From the NCBI GenBank assembly GCA_023399465.1, contig JAEWPB010000151.1, positions 1 through 64,000 of the forward strand: a stretch of 64,000 nt of DNA, read 5' to 3'. The position numbers were made by a program, and so were the translations under genes. Each line of letters starts with the position of its first letter. The stretch's first letter is position 1. Positions 32,678-40,220 of the stretch are shown here, one piece after another. The notes below the pieces were generated by a model, which was given only the letters and a program-made list of their open reading frames with translations, made no database searches and was not told the DNA's origin. This stretch comes from Pseudomonadota bacterium (GTDB lineage Bacteria; Pseudomonadota; Alphaproteobacteria; Rhizobiales; Rhizobiaceae).

Positions 32678-32702
32678 CATTAACCAAGCATCAAGGTTAA
32701 TG
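32678..32702. promoter_or_regulatory. perfect inverted repeat CATTAACC-N9-GGTTAATG
   Basis: Eight-base arms at 32678-32685 and 32695-32702 with a 9-bp spacer, ending 50 bp before the start of the cell wall hydrolase gene. Each arm contains TTAACC, the half-site of CtrA-type elements, but the two TTAA words are 13 bp apart rather than seven, so another dimeric regulator is equally likely. Confidence 0.55.
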
Positions 32703-32752
32703 AGACATTGTTTTTCACGAGTTGATCGTGTTTTCGTGTTGGAGTTCTGGTC

Positions 32753-33931
32753 TTGCGTCAGAAAAGTCGTTCCCGCCAGCGTATCTCCCCGTCGTTCGAC
32801 AAATGGGGCTCGCCCGTCATTTTCGGCGTGGCCGGTTGGCTGGCATTCCCTACGCTTCCCGCCTATGCGGATCTCGCCGGACTGTTGTCGGGCGCCGATC
32901 GCGGCACGCCGCAATGGCGGATGGTGCTGACGGAATCGCCGGCGGGCTCGATCCACGAATCCGAACTGACATTCGTCGACCCGATCATTACCGGGCCGGT
33001 TGGCCGCAGTGCCGGCATGACGCTTCCCGACGGGCGTCAAATCGCCTTCAACCAGCCGAAGAACAAGCGCCCCGACAGTCCTGACGAGGATCGCGTCAAC
33101 CGCAAGGACAAGAAGGGCCGAATCGTCGCGGTCGAGATCATTCAGCCTCCAAAGGCATTTTCCGCTGGTTCGGTGCTGCAGCGCACGAGTTCGCTGCTGA
33201 CCCCCGCTTTCGACGGCAAGGAACGGATGGCCTTCGCGAAGCCGGAGATTGCCGGCCGGGAGATCGAGGTCGCAACCGCGTTCTATAAGAAGAAGCCGGA
33301 GAAGCCCGCCGCCGGCGTGCCCGCCATGCTCGCCGATCTCGTGACCAACACCAGGCCCGATGTCCTGGCGACCGCCTATGCTCCGCCGAAGCCCGACTAC
33401 GCCCGCGTCTCCCCCTTCGATTCCATTCTGAAGAAGGATGACGAGGCAGGGCGTTTCGCGCCGACCATCGGTCCCGAGGATCACGCCTGGGCGGCATCCG
33501 TCCTGCCGGCATCGGTATTTTCCGCCAAGGAACAGCAGTGCCTTGCCTCCGGCATCTATTTCGAGGCGAGGGGAGAATCGGTGAAGGGCCAGGCGGCCGT
33601 GGCGCAGGTGATCCTCAACCGCGTCCGCAATCCGGCCTATCCCAAGACCATCTGTGGCGTGGTCTACCAGAACGAGGACTGGCGCAATGCCTGCCAATTC
33701 TCCTTCGCCTGCGACAACATCAAGGACCGGGTCGATTCCAAATATCACTGGAAAGTCGCCCGCGACGTTGCCATGGCCACCACCGCCGGCAAGATCTGGC
33801 TGCCGGAAGTCGGCTCCGCCACTCATTACCATGCCATCTACGTCCGCCCCAACTGGGCGCCGACGATGAAAAAAGTCGGCCGTATCGGCTTGCACGTGTT
33901 CTACCGCACCTATGGCGGCGGCTGGATCTGA
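32753..33931 (+). CDS. exported SleB-type cell wall hydrolase
   Basis: A 392-residue protein with an N-terminal hydrophobic export signal (VIFGVAGWLAFPTLPAYA, residues ~22-39). A long linker (~45-255) follows without clear domains. The C-terminal Hydrolase_2 (SleB) domain at ~262-390 has the catalytic glutamate in GIYFEARGESVKGQAAVAQVILNRV, then QNEDWRNACQFSFACD and ATHYHAIYVRPNW. Members cut peptidoglycan glycan strands. The start is TTG, chosen because GGAG stands eight bases before it and no in-frame ATG or GTG fits; such a start implies low expression. The preceding perfect inverted repeat suggests tight control. Confidence 0.85.
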   Translation: MRQKSRSRQRISPSFDKWGSPVIFGVAGWLAFPTLPAYADLAGLLSGADRGTPQWRMVLTESPAGSIHESELTFVDPIITGPVGRSAGMTLPDGRQIAFNQPKNKRPDSPDEDRVNRKDKKGRIVAVEIIQPPKAFSAGSVLQRTSSLLTPAFDGKERMAFAKPEIAGREIEVATAFYKKKPEKPAAGVPAMLADLVTNTRPDVLATAYAPPKPDYARVSPFDSILKKDDEAGRFAPTIGPEDHAWAASVLPASVFSAKEQQCLASGIYFEARGESVKGQAAVAQVILNRVRNPAYPKTICGVVYQNEDWRNACQFSFACDNIKDRVDSKYHWKVARDVAMATTAGKIWLPEVGSATHYHAIYVRPNWAPTMKKVGRIGLHVFYRTYGGGWI

Positions 33932-34236
33932 GTGTCGGGGCGCCACTTGCGGGGGCCGAGTCTCTCGCCGTCTGCGGGAAATGCGCCTGCAAATGGCACT
34001 GGCGTGCCGCATTTCTCGGCATTAGTTGGGGGTAGACTCGGAAAAATCACCTAAGGTGATGATTTTCCACGGTTAATTTGTCAAAGGGCAAGCGCTGGCT
34101 ACGCCTTGACTATATCTGCCCCTAAAACTATGTTGCGCGCGACTTCAAAACGGGCCGAAAGGTGCTGTAAATCTTGACCGTTTGATGGCCAAAGTGACGG
34201 TGCCCCCGTCCGGCGGAGCGGAAAAGGAGATACATC
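33932..34236. other. 305-bp region before the atp operon: hairpins and promoter
   Basis: It contains a nested hairpin (GAAATGCG 33978-33985 with CGCATTTC 34008-34015, enclosing GCAC/GTGC) that may end the hydrolase transcript. A long dyad follows at 34040-34068 (ATCACC-TAA-GGTGAT flanked by GGAAAA/TTTTCC), then the atp promoter at 34106-34134. No gene is seen. Confidence 0.6.
34106..34134 (+). promoter_or_regulatory. sigma-70-type promoter of the atp F0 operon
   Basis: TTGACT (34106-34111), a 17-bp spacer and TATGTT (34129-34134) closely match the housekeeping consensus. The start would be near 34141, leaving a leader of about 95 bases before atpI. The AAAATCACC dyad lies 38 bp upstream of the -35 and could be an activator or repressor site. 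Confidence 0.7.
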
Positions 34237-34599
34237 ATGTCGGACGACCGCGACGAAAGTCTGGAGCAACGCCGAAAGCGACTGGGAGCCAAGCTGGCGA
34301 CCATTCACAAAGAGGCGAAGGACGACGAGGCAACGGAAAGCCGCGCCGAGGAAAGCCGCAAAGGCTACGCCTTGGCGATGAAGATTTCCAGCGAGTTCAT
34401 CTCGGGCATCATCGTCGGAGCGATTCTGGGCTATCTTCTCGACCGTTTTGCCGGTACATCGCCGTGGGGCATGATCGTGTTCCTGCTGATCGGCTTCTGT
34501 GCTGGTGTGCTGAACGTTCTAAGAGCCGTGGGTAAGGTTGCACCTCACCCGATGGATCGGAAGAACGGCGAAAACATGAATAAGGGAGACGGTGCCTGA
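34237..34599 (+). CDS. atpI: ATP synthase assembly protein AtpI/AtpZ type
   Basis: A 120-residue protein with a charged N-terminal 50 residues (LEQRRKRLGAKLATIHKEAKDD) and two transmembrane helices at ~48-68 and ~77-98 (FISGIIVGAILGYLLD; GMIVFLLIGFCAGVLNVLRAV), the pattern of AtpI/AtpZ proteins. These help assemble the c-ring or form a cation channel with it. Its place directly before atpB supports the call. AAAGGAG precedes the ATG. It is short for classical AtpI, closer to the alphaproteobacterial AtpZ-like form. Confidence 0.88.
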   Translation: MSDDRDESLEQRRKRLGAKLATIHKEAKDDEATESRAEESRKGYALAMKISSEFISGIIVGAILGYLLDRFAGTSPWGMIVFLLIGFCAGVLNVLRAVGKVAPHPMDRKNGENMNKGDGA

Positions 34600-34662
34600 C
34601 GGCGCTGTTTCGGGACAGAGACTTCCGCCGTTCCGGCGGACAAACTTGAAAGAGACGCAACG

Positions 34663-35412
34663 GTGGCAAACGATCCGACCCATCAGTTCCTGATTCAAAA
34701 GATTGTTCCGATTGAAATTGGCGGGATCGACTTTTCGTTCACCAACTCCTCGCTCTTCATGGTGGTGACGGTCGCCGTCGCATCGGCATTCCTCTACTTC
34801 GCAACCTCGAGCCGCGGCCTCATTCCGGGCCGCGTGCAGTCGGTTGCCGAAATGTCCTACGAGTTCATTGCCTCGATGTTGAGGGAAGGGGCGGGCAATC
34901 AGGGGATGAAATTCTTCCCCATGGTATTCTCGCTGTTCATGTTCGTGCTGACCGCGAACCTGCTCGGCATGTTCCCGTACTTCTTCACCATCACCAGCCA
35001 GATCATCGTGACCTTCGCGCTGGCGCTGTTCATCATCCTGACCGTTCTGATCTACGGTTTCTACAAGCACGGCCTCCACTTCCTCGGCGTTTTCGCGCCG
35101 TCGGGCGTTCCTGGCGCTCTTCTGCCGCTGGTGTCCGCAATTGAAGTCGTGTCCTTCCTGTCGCGTCCGATCAGCCTCTCGGTTCGTCTCTTCGCGAACA
35201 TGCTGGCCGGCCACATCACCCTCAAGGTCTTCGCAGGCTTCGTCGTCTCGATGAGCGCCATTGGCCCGCTCGGCGTCGCCGGCTCGATCCTGCCTCTCTT
35301 GATGACGGTCGCCATGACCGGTCTCGAATTTCTCGTTGCCTTCCTGCAGGCCTATGTCTTCGCGGTACTGACGTGCATGTACCTGAACGACGCCGTGCAT
35401 GGTGGTCACTGA
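34663..35412 (+). CDS. atpB: F0F1 ATP synthase subunit a
   Basis: Subunit a carries the two proton half-channels of the membrane rotor. The 249-residue protein has five to six transmembrane helices and the family core LSRPISLSVRLFANMLAGHITLKVF, including the essential arginine facing the c-ring carboxylate, followed by helices with MTVAMTGLEFLVAFLQAYVFAVL. The start is GTG 34663, giving the usual MANDPTHQF N-terminus. It is the second gene of the F0 operon; the F1 genes are not nearby, as normal for Alphaproteobacteria. Confidence 0.96.
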   Translation: MANDPTHQFLIQKIVPIEIGGIDFSFTNSSLFMVVTVAVASAFLYFATSSRGLIPGRVQSVAEMSYEFIASMLREGAGNQGMKFFPMVFSLFMFVLTANLLGMFPYFFTITSQIIVTFALALFIILTVLIYGFYKHGLHFLGVFAPSGVPGALLPLVSAIEVVSFLSRPISLSVRLFANMLAGHITLKVFAGFVVSMSAIGPLGVAGSILPLLMTVAMTGLEFLVAFLQAYVFAVLTCMYLNDAVHGGH

Positions 35413-35483
35413 GAATAAAGTCGCTGGTCCCGGTGCGACCGGGTCCTCACAAGCCGCAACAACCATTTCTAAGGAGTAACCAT

Positions 35484-35711
35484 ATGGAAGCGGAAGCAGC
35501 AAAGTACATCGGCGCAGGTCTCGCATGCCTCGGCATGGCCGGTACCTCTCTCGCACTCGGCCGTATCTTCGGTGATTACCTCTCCGGCGCACTGCGCAAC
35601 CCGTCTGCTGCTGACAGCCAGTTCGGCCGTCTGGTATTCGGCTTCGCCGTTACGGAAGCTCTGGGCATCTTCTCGCTGCTCGTCGCGCTTCTGCTCCTCT
35701 TCGCTGTCTAA
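35484..35711 (+). CDS. atpE: F0F1 ATP synthase subunit c
   Basis: The proton-carrying rotor subunit: 75 residues folding as two transmembrane helices joined by a polar loop with RNPSA. The ion-binding carboxylate is E58 in FAVTEALGIF, and the first helix carries the glycine-rich GAGLACLGMAG. The strong AAGGAG box eight bases before the ATG fits the high copy number of subunit c. No Na+-binding signature is seen, so proton use is expected. Confidence 0.97.
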   Translation: MEAEAAKYIGAGLACLGMAGTSLALGRIFGDYLSGALRNPSAADSQFGRLVFGFAVTEALGIFSLLVALLLLFAV

Positions 35712-35788
35712 TCACGGCTGAGGATGGGATCACGGTTCGCGGCTGCGGGCCGTGATCCTTCGCATTTGCAGTACACCTGGAGGTGAGC

Positions 35789-36409
35789 ATGTTTGTGACC
35801 CCGGCTTACGCCGAGTCGACCCCGGCAGGAACCGCCGAAGCGGGCGCTCCGGCCGTCGGCGAAACCCACACGGAGACGGGCGTAGCACATGACGCCGGTC
35901 ACGCGGGCGGCGTTTTCCCGCCGTTCGACCAGACGACTTATCCATCCCAGCTTTTGTGGCTGGCGATCACTTTTGGCATTTTCTATTTCCTCATGCAGAA
36001 GGTTATCGTGCCCCGGATCGGCGGCATTCTCGAGAACCGGCATGATCGCATCGCACAGGATCTCGACGAAGCCGGCCGCCTGACCGCGGAAGCCGACGCT
36101 GCTGTCGAGACCTATGAAAAGGAACTTGCAGTCGCCAAGGCCAAGGCACACGAGATCGCAGGTAGCGCTCGTGATGCGGCCAAGGCCAAGGCTGATGCCG
36201 ACCGCGCCGCGATCGAAGCCGATCTGGCGCAGAAGCTTGTGGCAGCGGAAGCCCGCATCGGCGACATCAAGGCGAAGGCCTTTGCCGATGTCGGTACGAT
36301 TGCGGAAGAAACTGCTTCGACCATCGTTGACCAGCTGATCGGCGCTTCTGCCGCCGGCAAGGGCGATGTCGCGGCTGCTGTTGCCGCAGCATCCGGCAAG
36401 GAGGGCTAA
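35789..36409 (+). CDS. atpF': F0F1 ATP synthase subunit b'
   Basis: One of two different b-type stator subunits found in Alphaproteobacteria and phototrophs. The 206-residue protein has an unusual 50-residue N-terminal extension rich in Ala, Thr and His and then one transmembrane helix (~56-75, LLWLAITFGIFYFLMQKVIVP). A long amphipathic coiled coil follows (~85-200, rich in Ala/Lys/Glu). The ATG at 35789 follows GGAGGTG; a GTG at 35783 lies inside that box and is rejected. atpF starts four bases after its stop. Confidence 0.93.
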   Translation: MFVTPAYAESTPAGTAEAGAPAVGETHTETGVAHDAGHAGGVFPPFDQTTYPSQLLWLAITFGIFYFLMQKVIVPRIGGILENRHDRIAQDLDEAGRLTAEADAAVETYEKELAVAKAKAHEIAGSARDAAKAKADADRAAIEADLAQKLVAAEARIGDIKAKAFADVGTIAEETASTIVDQLIGASAAGKGDVAAAVAAASGKEG

Positions 36410-36412
36410 GCC

Positions 36413-36898
36413 ATGGCTTTGGATGCATCTTTTTACGCACTCGTAGGCCTTATTCTGTTCCTGGCACTGCTGGTCTACCTCAAGGTTCCTGGCATGGTGA
36501 ACAAGGCGCTCGACGCCCGCGCCGACCAGATCCGCGACGAGCTGGCTGAAGCCAAGCGTCTGCGCGAAGAGGCCCAGCAGGTTCTGGCCGACTACCAGCG
36601 CAAGCGCAAGGAAGCCGAAGCCGAAGCTGCCAACATCGTGGCTGCCGCCGAACGCGAAGCCGCAATGCTGACCGCGGAAGCCAAGCAGAAGACCGAAGAG
36701 TTCGTTGCCCGCCGCAACGCGCTTTCCGAGCAGAAGATCAAGCAGGCCGAGGCGGAAGCGGTCAACGCCGTGCGTTCCGCTGCCGTCGACCTGGCGATCA
36801 GCGCCGCCGAAGCGGTCATCGCCAAGAAGAGCGAAGGCAAGGTTCAGGCCGAACTGTTCAGCAAGGCCGTCGACGACGTCAAGGCTCGCCTCAACTGA
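36413..36898 (+). CDS. atpF: F0F1 ATP synthase subunit b
   Basis: The second stator subunit, 161 residues: N-terminal transmembrane helix (~6-24, FYALVGLILFLALLVYLKV) followed by a long coiled coil (ELAEAKRLREEAQQVLADYQRKRKEAEAE) that holds F1 through subunit delta. It is separated from b' by only three bases, so the two partners of the heterodimeric stalk are translated together. A strong Rho-independent terminator ends the operon 24 bp after the stop. Confidence 0.95.
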   Translation: MALDASFYALVGLILFLALLVYLKVPGMVNKALDARADQIRDELAEAKRLREEAQQVLADYQRKRKEAEAEAANIVAAAEREAAMLTAEAKQKTEEFVARRNALSEQKIKQAEAEAVNAVRSAAVDLAISAAEAVIAKKSEGKVQAELFSKAVDDVKARLN

Positions 36899-36921
36899 GA
36901 CTGCCGATCAATATCGAATTG

Positions 36922-36950
36922 AAAAGGCCGGGTAATCCCGGCCTTTTTTT
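36922..36950 (+). terminator. Rho-independent terminator of the atp operon
   Basis: AAAAGGCCGGG (36922-36932), loop TAAT, CCCGGCC and a run of seven T (36944-36950): a textbook terminator at the end of atpF. Its A-run on the left also allows use by the convergent leftward GNAT gene. Confidence 0.93.
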
Positions 36951-36991
36951 GTGTCCAAGCAGGCCTCCGTTCGGCGGCGTCATTGGAACTG

Positions 36992-37450
36992 CTACAAGGC
37001 GAGCTTGTATCCTAGGTGGCTCGCCGTGAAGCCGAGGCGCTCGTAAAAGCGGTGCGCGTCAGTGCGACCCTTGTCGGTGGTGAGCTGGACAAGACTGCAG
37101 CCGCGCTTGCGGCATTCGGAGATTGCCCACTGAAGCAGATGTTCGCCCAAGCCGGCCCCGCGCTTGTACTCGGCGACGCGCACAGCCTCGATCTGGCCGC
37201 GCCATGAGCCCAGCCTGGAAAGGCCGGGCAGGAAAGTCAGCTGCAGCGTCCCCACGATGCCGCTCGCGTCAACGGCCACGGCGAGGAACTGGTTGGGATC
37301 CGCATCGATGGCAGCGAAGGCCTGCACATAGCGCTGATCGAGCGGCAAGGAGGGGTTCTCCCTCGTGGCGCCCAGAGGATCATCGGCGAGAAGGGACACG
37401 ATGGCAGGCAGATCGTCGGCTTGCGCGCGGCGAATTGCGACCTCGATCAT
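36992..37450 (-). CDS. GNAT-family N-acetyltransferase
   Basis: A 152-residue acetyl-CoA-dependent acyltransferase. The fold's signature is clear: VGTLQLTFLPGLSRLGSWRGQIEAVRVAEYKRGAGLGEHLLQWAI contains strand 4 and the pyrophosphate-binding R-x-x-G-x-G/A loop (KRGAGLGEH), and HRFYERLGFTASHLGYKL is the typical C-terminus. The substrate is not predictable; similar small rhizobial GNATs act on amino acids, antibiotics or protein N-termini. It is 22 bp downstream of rnhB and probably co-transcribed. Confidence 0.88.
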   Translation of the reverse strand: MIEVAIRRAQADDLPAIVSLLADDPLGATRENPSLPLDQRYVQAFAAIDADPNQFLAVAVDASGIVGTLQLTFLPGLSRLGSWRGQIEAVRVAEYKRGAGLGEHLLQWAISECRKRGCSLVQLTTDKGRTDAHRFYERLGFTASHLGYKLAL

Positions 37451-37472
37451 AGGCTCGCATCCTTTCGTGAGA

Positions 37473-38126
37473 TCACTCTTGCCGGAAGGGGCGGAAGCTC
37501 ATCCGGTGGAGCATGCAGGGTCCATGCAGTTCGATGCCCTTGCGGTGGGCAGCGGTTCCGTAACCGGCATGACTGGAAAAGCCGTATCCGGGAAAGACTG
37601 TGCAGGCGCGGGCCATCATCCGGTCGCGGGTGACCTTGGCGAGGATCGAGGCGGCGGCGATCGATACCGAGCGCGCGTCGCCCTTGACCACGGCCCGGCC
37701 AGGGCAGGCAAGGCCGGGAGGCACGTCCTTGCCGTCGACAAGGACGAAACCGGCCGCGACCTGCAGGCCGGCGACGGCGCGGCGCATGGCGTCCAGGCTG
37801 GCCTTGCGGATGTCGGTGGTATCGATCCTGCTGGCGCCGGACGAGGCAATCGAAACGAAGGCAGTGGCGATGATCTCCTCGAACAGTTCATCCCGGCGGG
37901 CCGCGGAAAGCAGCTTGGAGTCGTTGAGGCCCTCCGGAATGCGCTTGGGATCGAGGATCACCGCCGCGGCGACGACAGGGCCTGCCAGAGGGCCGCGTCC
38001 GGCTTCGTCAGTTCCGGCAATCGGCCGGTGCCCCGCCTTCAGCGCTTCACGTTCCAGCCGGAAATCCGGGCCGGTTTGCTGGGCTTCGAAGAGGGACGGA
38101 GAATCGGGTGGCGTGCGGCGTTTCAT
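37473..38126 (-). CDS. rnhB: ribonuclease HII
   Basis: RNase HII removes RNA from RNA-DNA hybrids, including single ribonucleotides in DNA. The 217-residue protein has the catalytic DEAGRGPLAGPVVAAAV starting at D40, later acidic residues in LVDGKD and VKGDARS, and the YGTAAHRKGIELHGPC ending typical of the family. I chose ATG 38126, which gives the MKRRTPPDSPSLF start; the open frame upstream is not conserved. A 217-bp GC-rich gap separates it from the radical SAM gene. Confidence 0.94.
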   Translation of the reverse strand: MKRRTPPDSPSLFEAQQTGPDFRLEREALKAGHRPIAGTDEAGRGPLAGPVVAAAVILDPKRIPEGLNDSKLLSAARRDELFEEIIATAFVSIASSGASRIDTTDIRKASLDAMRRAVAGLQVAAGFVLVDGKDVPPGLACPGRAVVKGDARSVSIAAASILAKVTRDRMMARACTVFPGYGFSSHAGYGTAAHRKGIELHGPCMLHRMSFRPFRQE

Positions 38127-38343
38127 GCGGCGAACTTCGCACGCCAACCCGATTTCCTGCAAGCCCCCGGGTGGGCGGCCGGGTGTCGCGGCCGCCCCTG
38201 TGAGGCGGCACCCCGGGGGCATTACCGGTCCCGGGACAGGGAAGCCCGAGCCGGATCTTCTCGGAGGCCTGTGAAGCCGATGAACGGCTGGCGGCCTCTC
38301 CGGTTGCGCGGGCCCCGGGAGACGGGACCCTCATTGCGATTGC

Positions 38344-39501
38344 TCAGAGCAGCGACAGCTGCACCCCGCTGCCGTTCGGCGGCACGAACAGGTCGTCGCG
38401 CAGGTGCATGCTGCGGCGGGCCATGCCGAAGCGCTTGACAGCGAGTTCGAACCGGCGGCTGATCTGCCAGGCATAGGGACCGGCGCCCTTCATCCGCTTG
38501 CCGAACTCGGCGTCGTAATCCTTGCCGCCGCGCATCGAGCGCACCAGCGACATGACGTGGCGGTAACGGTCGGGATAGTTCTGCAGCAGCCAGTCGCGAA
38601 ACAGCGGGCTTACTTCGAGCGGCAATCTGAGCATGACGTAACCGGCCTCGCGGGCGCCGGCGGCGTGCGCCGCATCGAGCACCCGCTCGATCTCGTGATC
38701 GTTAAGCGCGGGAATGACCGGAGCCATCATCACCGAGGTCGGAATGCCGGCCGCCGAGAGCGCCCGGATCGCCTCCAGCCGTCGCGCCGGCGTCGATGCG
38801 CGTGGCTCCATCGTCCGCGCCAGCTTGCGGTCGAGCGTGGTGACCGACAGGCCGACCTTGACCAGCCCCCTCGCGGCCATGGACTTGAGAATGTCGATGT
38901 CGCGCATCACCAGCGCCGATTTGGTGACGATCGCAACCGGATGGTTCGCCCTGTCAAGCACTTCGAGGATCTGGCGCATGATCTGCCATTCCCTCTCGAT
39001 TGGCTGGTAGGGGTCTGTATTGGTGCCGATGGCGATGGTACGCGGCTTGTAACCGGGCTTTGCCAGTTCGCGTTCGAGCAGCTTCGGCGCATCGGGCTTC
39101 GCAAACAGCCGGGCCTCGAAATCGAGGCCTGCCGAGAGCCCCATATAGCTGTGTGTCGGCCGGGCGAAGCAGTAGATGCAGCCGTGCTCGCAGCCGCGAT
39201 AGGGATTGATCGAACGGTCGAAGGGGATATCCGGCGATTCATTGCGGGTGATGGCGGTACGCGGCTTCTCGACCTGCACTTCGGTGAGGAATGGCGGGAG
39301 TTCCTCGAGCGATTGCCAGCCGTCGTCGATGTCGATGCGGCTCAGCGCCTCGAACCGTCCCGACGGGTTCATCCCCGCACCACGTCCGCGGCGACGTTCT
39401 CCGTCGACCCTGAGGCCGGAGGCGGCCACGATCGCATCGGCAATATCTGCCGTATTGGCAGGCGCAATTGCAGCCTGCCCAACATGGGACAGCTCGTTCA
39501 T
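38344..39501 (-). CDS. PA0069-type radical SAM protein
   Basis: A 385-residue radical S-adenosylmethionine enzyme related to the spore photoproduct lyase-like PA0069 group. The 4Fe-4S ligands are the three cysteines in RGCEHGCIYCFARP (CxxxCxxC) near residue 95. The TNTDPYQPIERE and TKSALVMRDIDIL segments form the TIM-barrel, and a C-terminal extension carries RRSMHLRDDLF. The reaction is unknown. I chose ATG 39501, which follows GGAG by seven bases. The first ~60 residues are poorly conserved. No partner protein is encoded nearby. Confidence 0.85.
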   Translation of the reverse strand: MNELSHVGQAAIAPANTADIADAIVAASGLRVDGERRRGRGAGMNPSGRFEALSRIDIDDGWQSLEELPPFLTEVQVEKPRTAITRNESPDIPFDRSINPYRGCEHGCIYCFARPTHSYMGLSAGLDFEARLFAKPDAPKLLERELAKPGYKPRTIAIGTNTDPYQPIEREWQIMRQILEVLDRANHPVAIVTKSALVMRDIDILKSMAARGLVKVGLSVTTLDRKLARTMEPRASTPARRLEAIRALSAAGIPTSVMMAPVIPALNDHEIERVLDAAHAAGAREAGYVMLRLPLEVSPLFRDWLLQNYPDRYRHVMSLVRSMRGGKDYDAEFGKRMKGAGPYAWQISRRFELAVKRFGMARRSMHLRDDLFVPPNGSGVQLSLL

Positions 39502-39645
39502 TGATTTCTCCAGGCGGGGAATCTGTTGCATCCCCGTTCAATCCTGATTAAATTCCTAGTGCACAAATGAGAACAATGCAAGAACAAAAATGCATCGTGC
39601 CGCGCTGACCTGCGTTGCCGTTCGCTGGAAAGACAAGTTTTGGCA

Positions 39646-40164
39646 ATGCTCACCGTGATATTGGAATGCCGGAATCACGAACCGGAACTGGCGCAGACCT
39701 TGTCAATTCTGGTCGCCGGGGCCGTCGAGGGGCTGGTCAGCGACGTCGTCGTGCTGGACCATGGTTCGAAGGACGGGACCTCGAAGGTGGCGGATGCGGC
39801 CGGCTGCCGGTTCCATGCCGAATGGGATGTGAAGGATATTCTCGACACCGCGCGTGGCGATTGGGTGCTGCTGGTCGAGCCGGGTGCCCGCCCGCAGACT
39901 GGCTGGATCGAAGAGATCGCCGAGTATGTCTCGCTGAACAAGTTGCCCGCACGCTTCACCGCGTCGCGGAACTACCGCAAGCCACTGCTGCAGCGGCTGG
40001 CCCGGCGCAAGAAGCCGCTCGAACTCGGCCTGCTGATGGCCAAGCGCCAGGCGATAGCCGCGGCCCGTTCGGGCATGAGCCTGGCGCAACTGGCAGATGG
40101 CCAGAAGATCAAGCGGCTGTCGAGCGAGATCATCCCCTCCTGGGTGGCCTCGGCCGCACGATGA
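39646..40164 (+). CDS. short family-2-like glycosyltransferase
   Basis: A 172-residue cytosolic protein with the start of a GT-A fold: LTVILECRNHEPELAQTLSILVAGAVEGLVSDVVVLDHGSKDGTS resembles the nucleotide-sugar binding half of GT2 enzymes (VxDxxSxDGT). RGDWVLLVEPGARPQTGWIEEI corresponds to the region that normally holds the DxD metal motif, here VEPGA without a DxD. Membrane segments and the acceptor half are lacking. It may be a reduced enzyme or a non-catalytic relative. A TTG two codons earlier is an alternative start. It is flanked by divergent and convergent unrelated genes, so it is probably monocistronic. Confidence 0.65.
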   Translation: MLTVILECRNHEPELAQTLSILVAGAVEGLVSDVVVLDHGSKDGTSKVADAAGCRFHAEWDVKDILDTARGDWVLLVEPGARPQTGWIEEIAEYVSLNKLPARFTASRNYRKPLLQRLARRKKPLELGLLMAKRQAIAAARSGMSLAQLADGQKIKRLSSEIIPSWVASAAR

Positions 40165-40220
40165 TGCTTGAGAGAGCCGGCGCCTGCCTGCGGCGCCGGC
40201 AATCGTCCGGTCACTGCCGG

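Noticed and set aside
31751..34012. 753-codon open frame on the - strand opposite kup and the cell wall hydrolase gene
   Set aside because: Antisense shadow: low-complexity, no motifs, and it crosses the kup terminator and the hydrolase promoter region.
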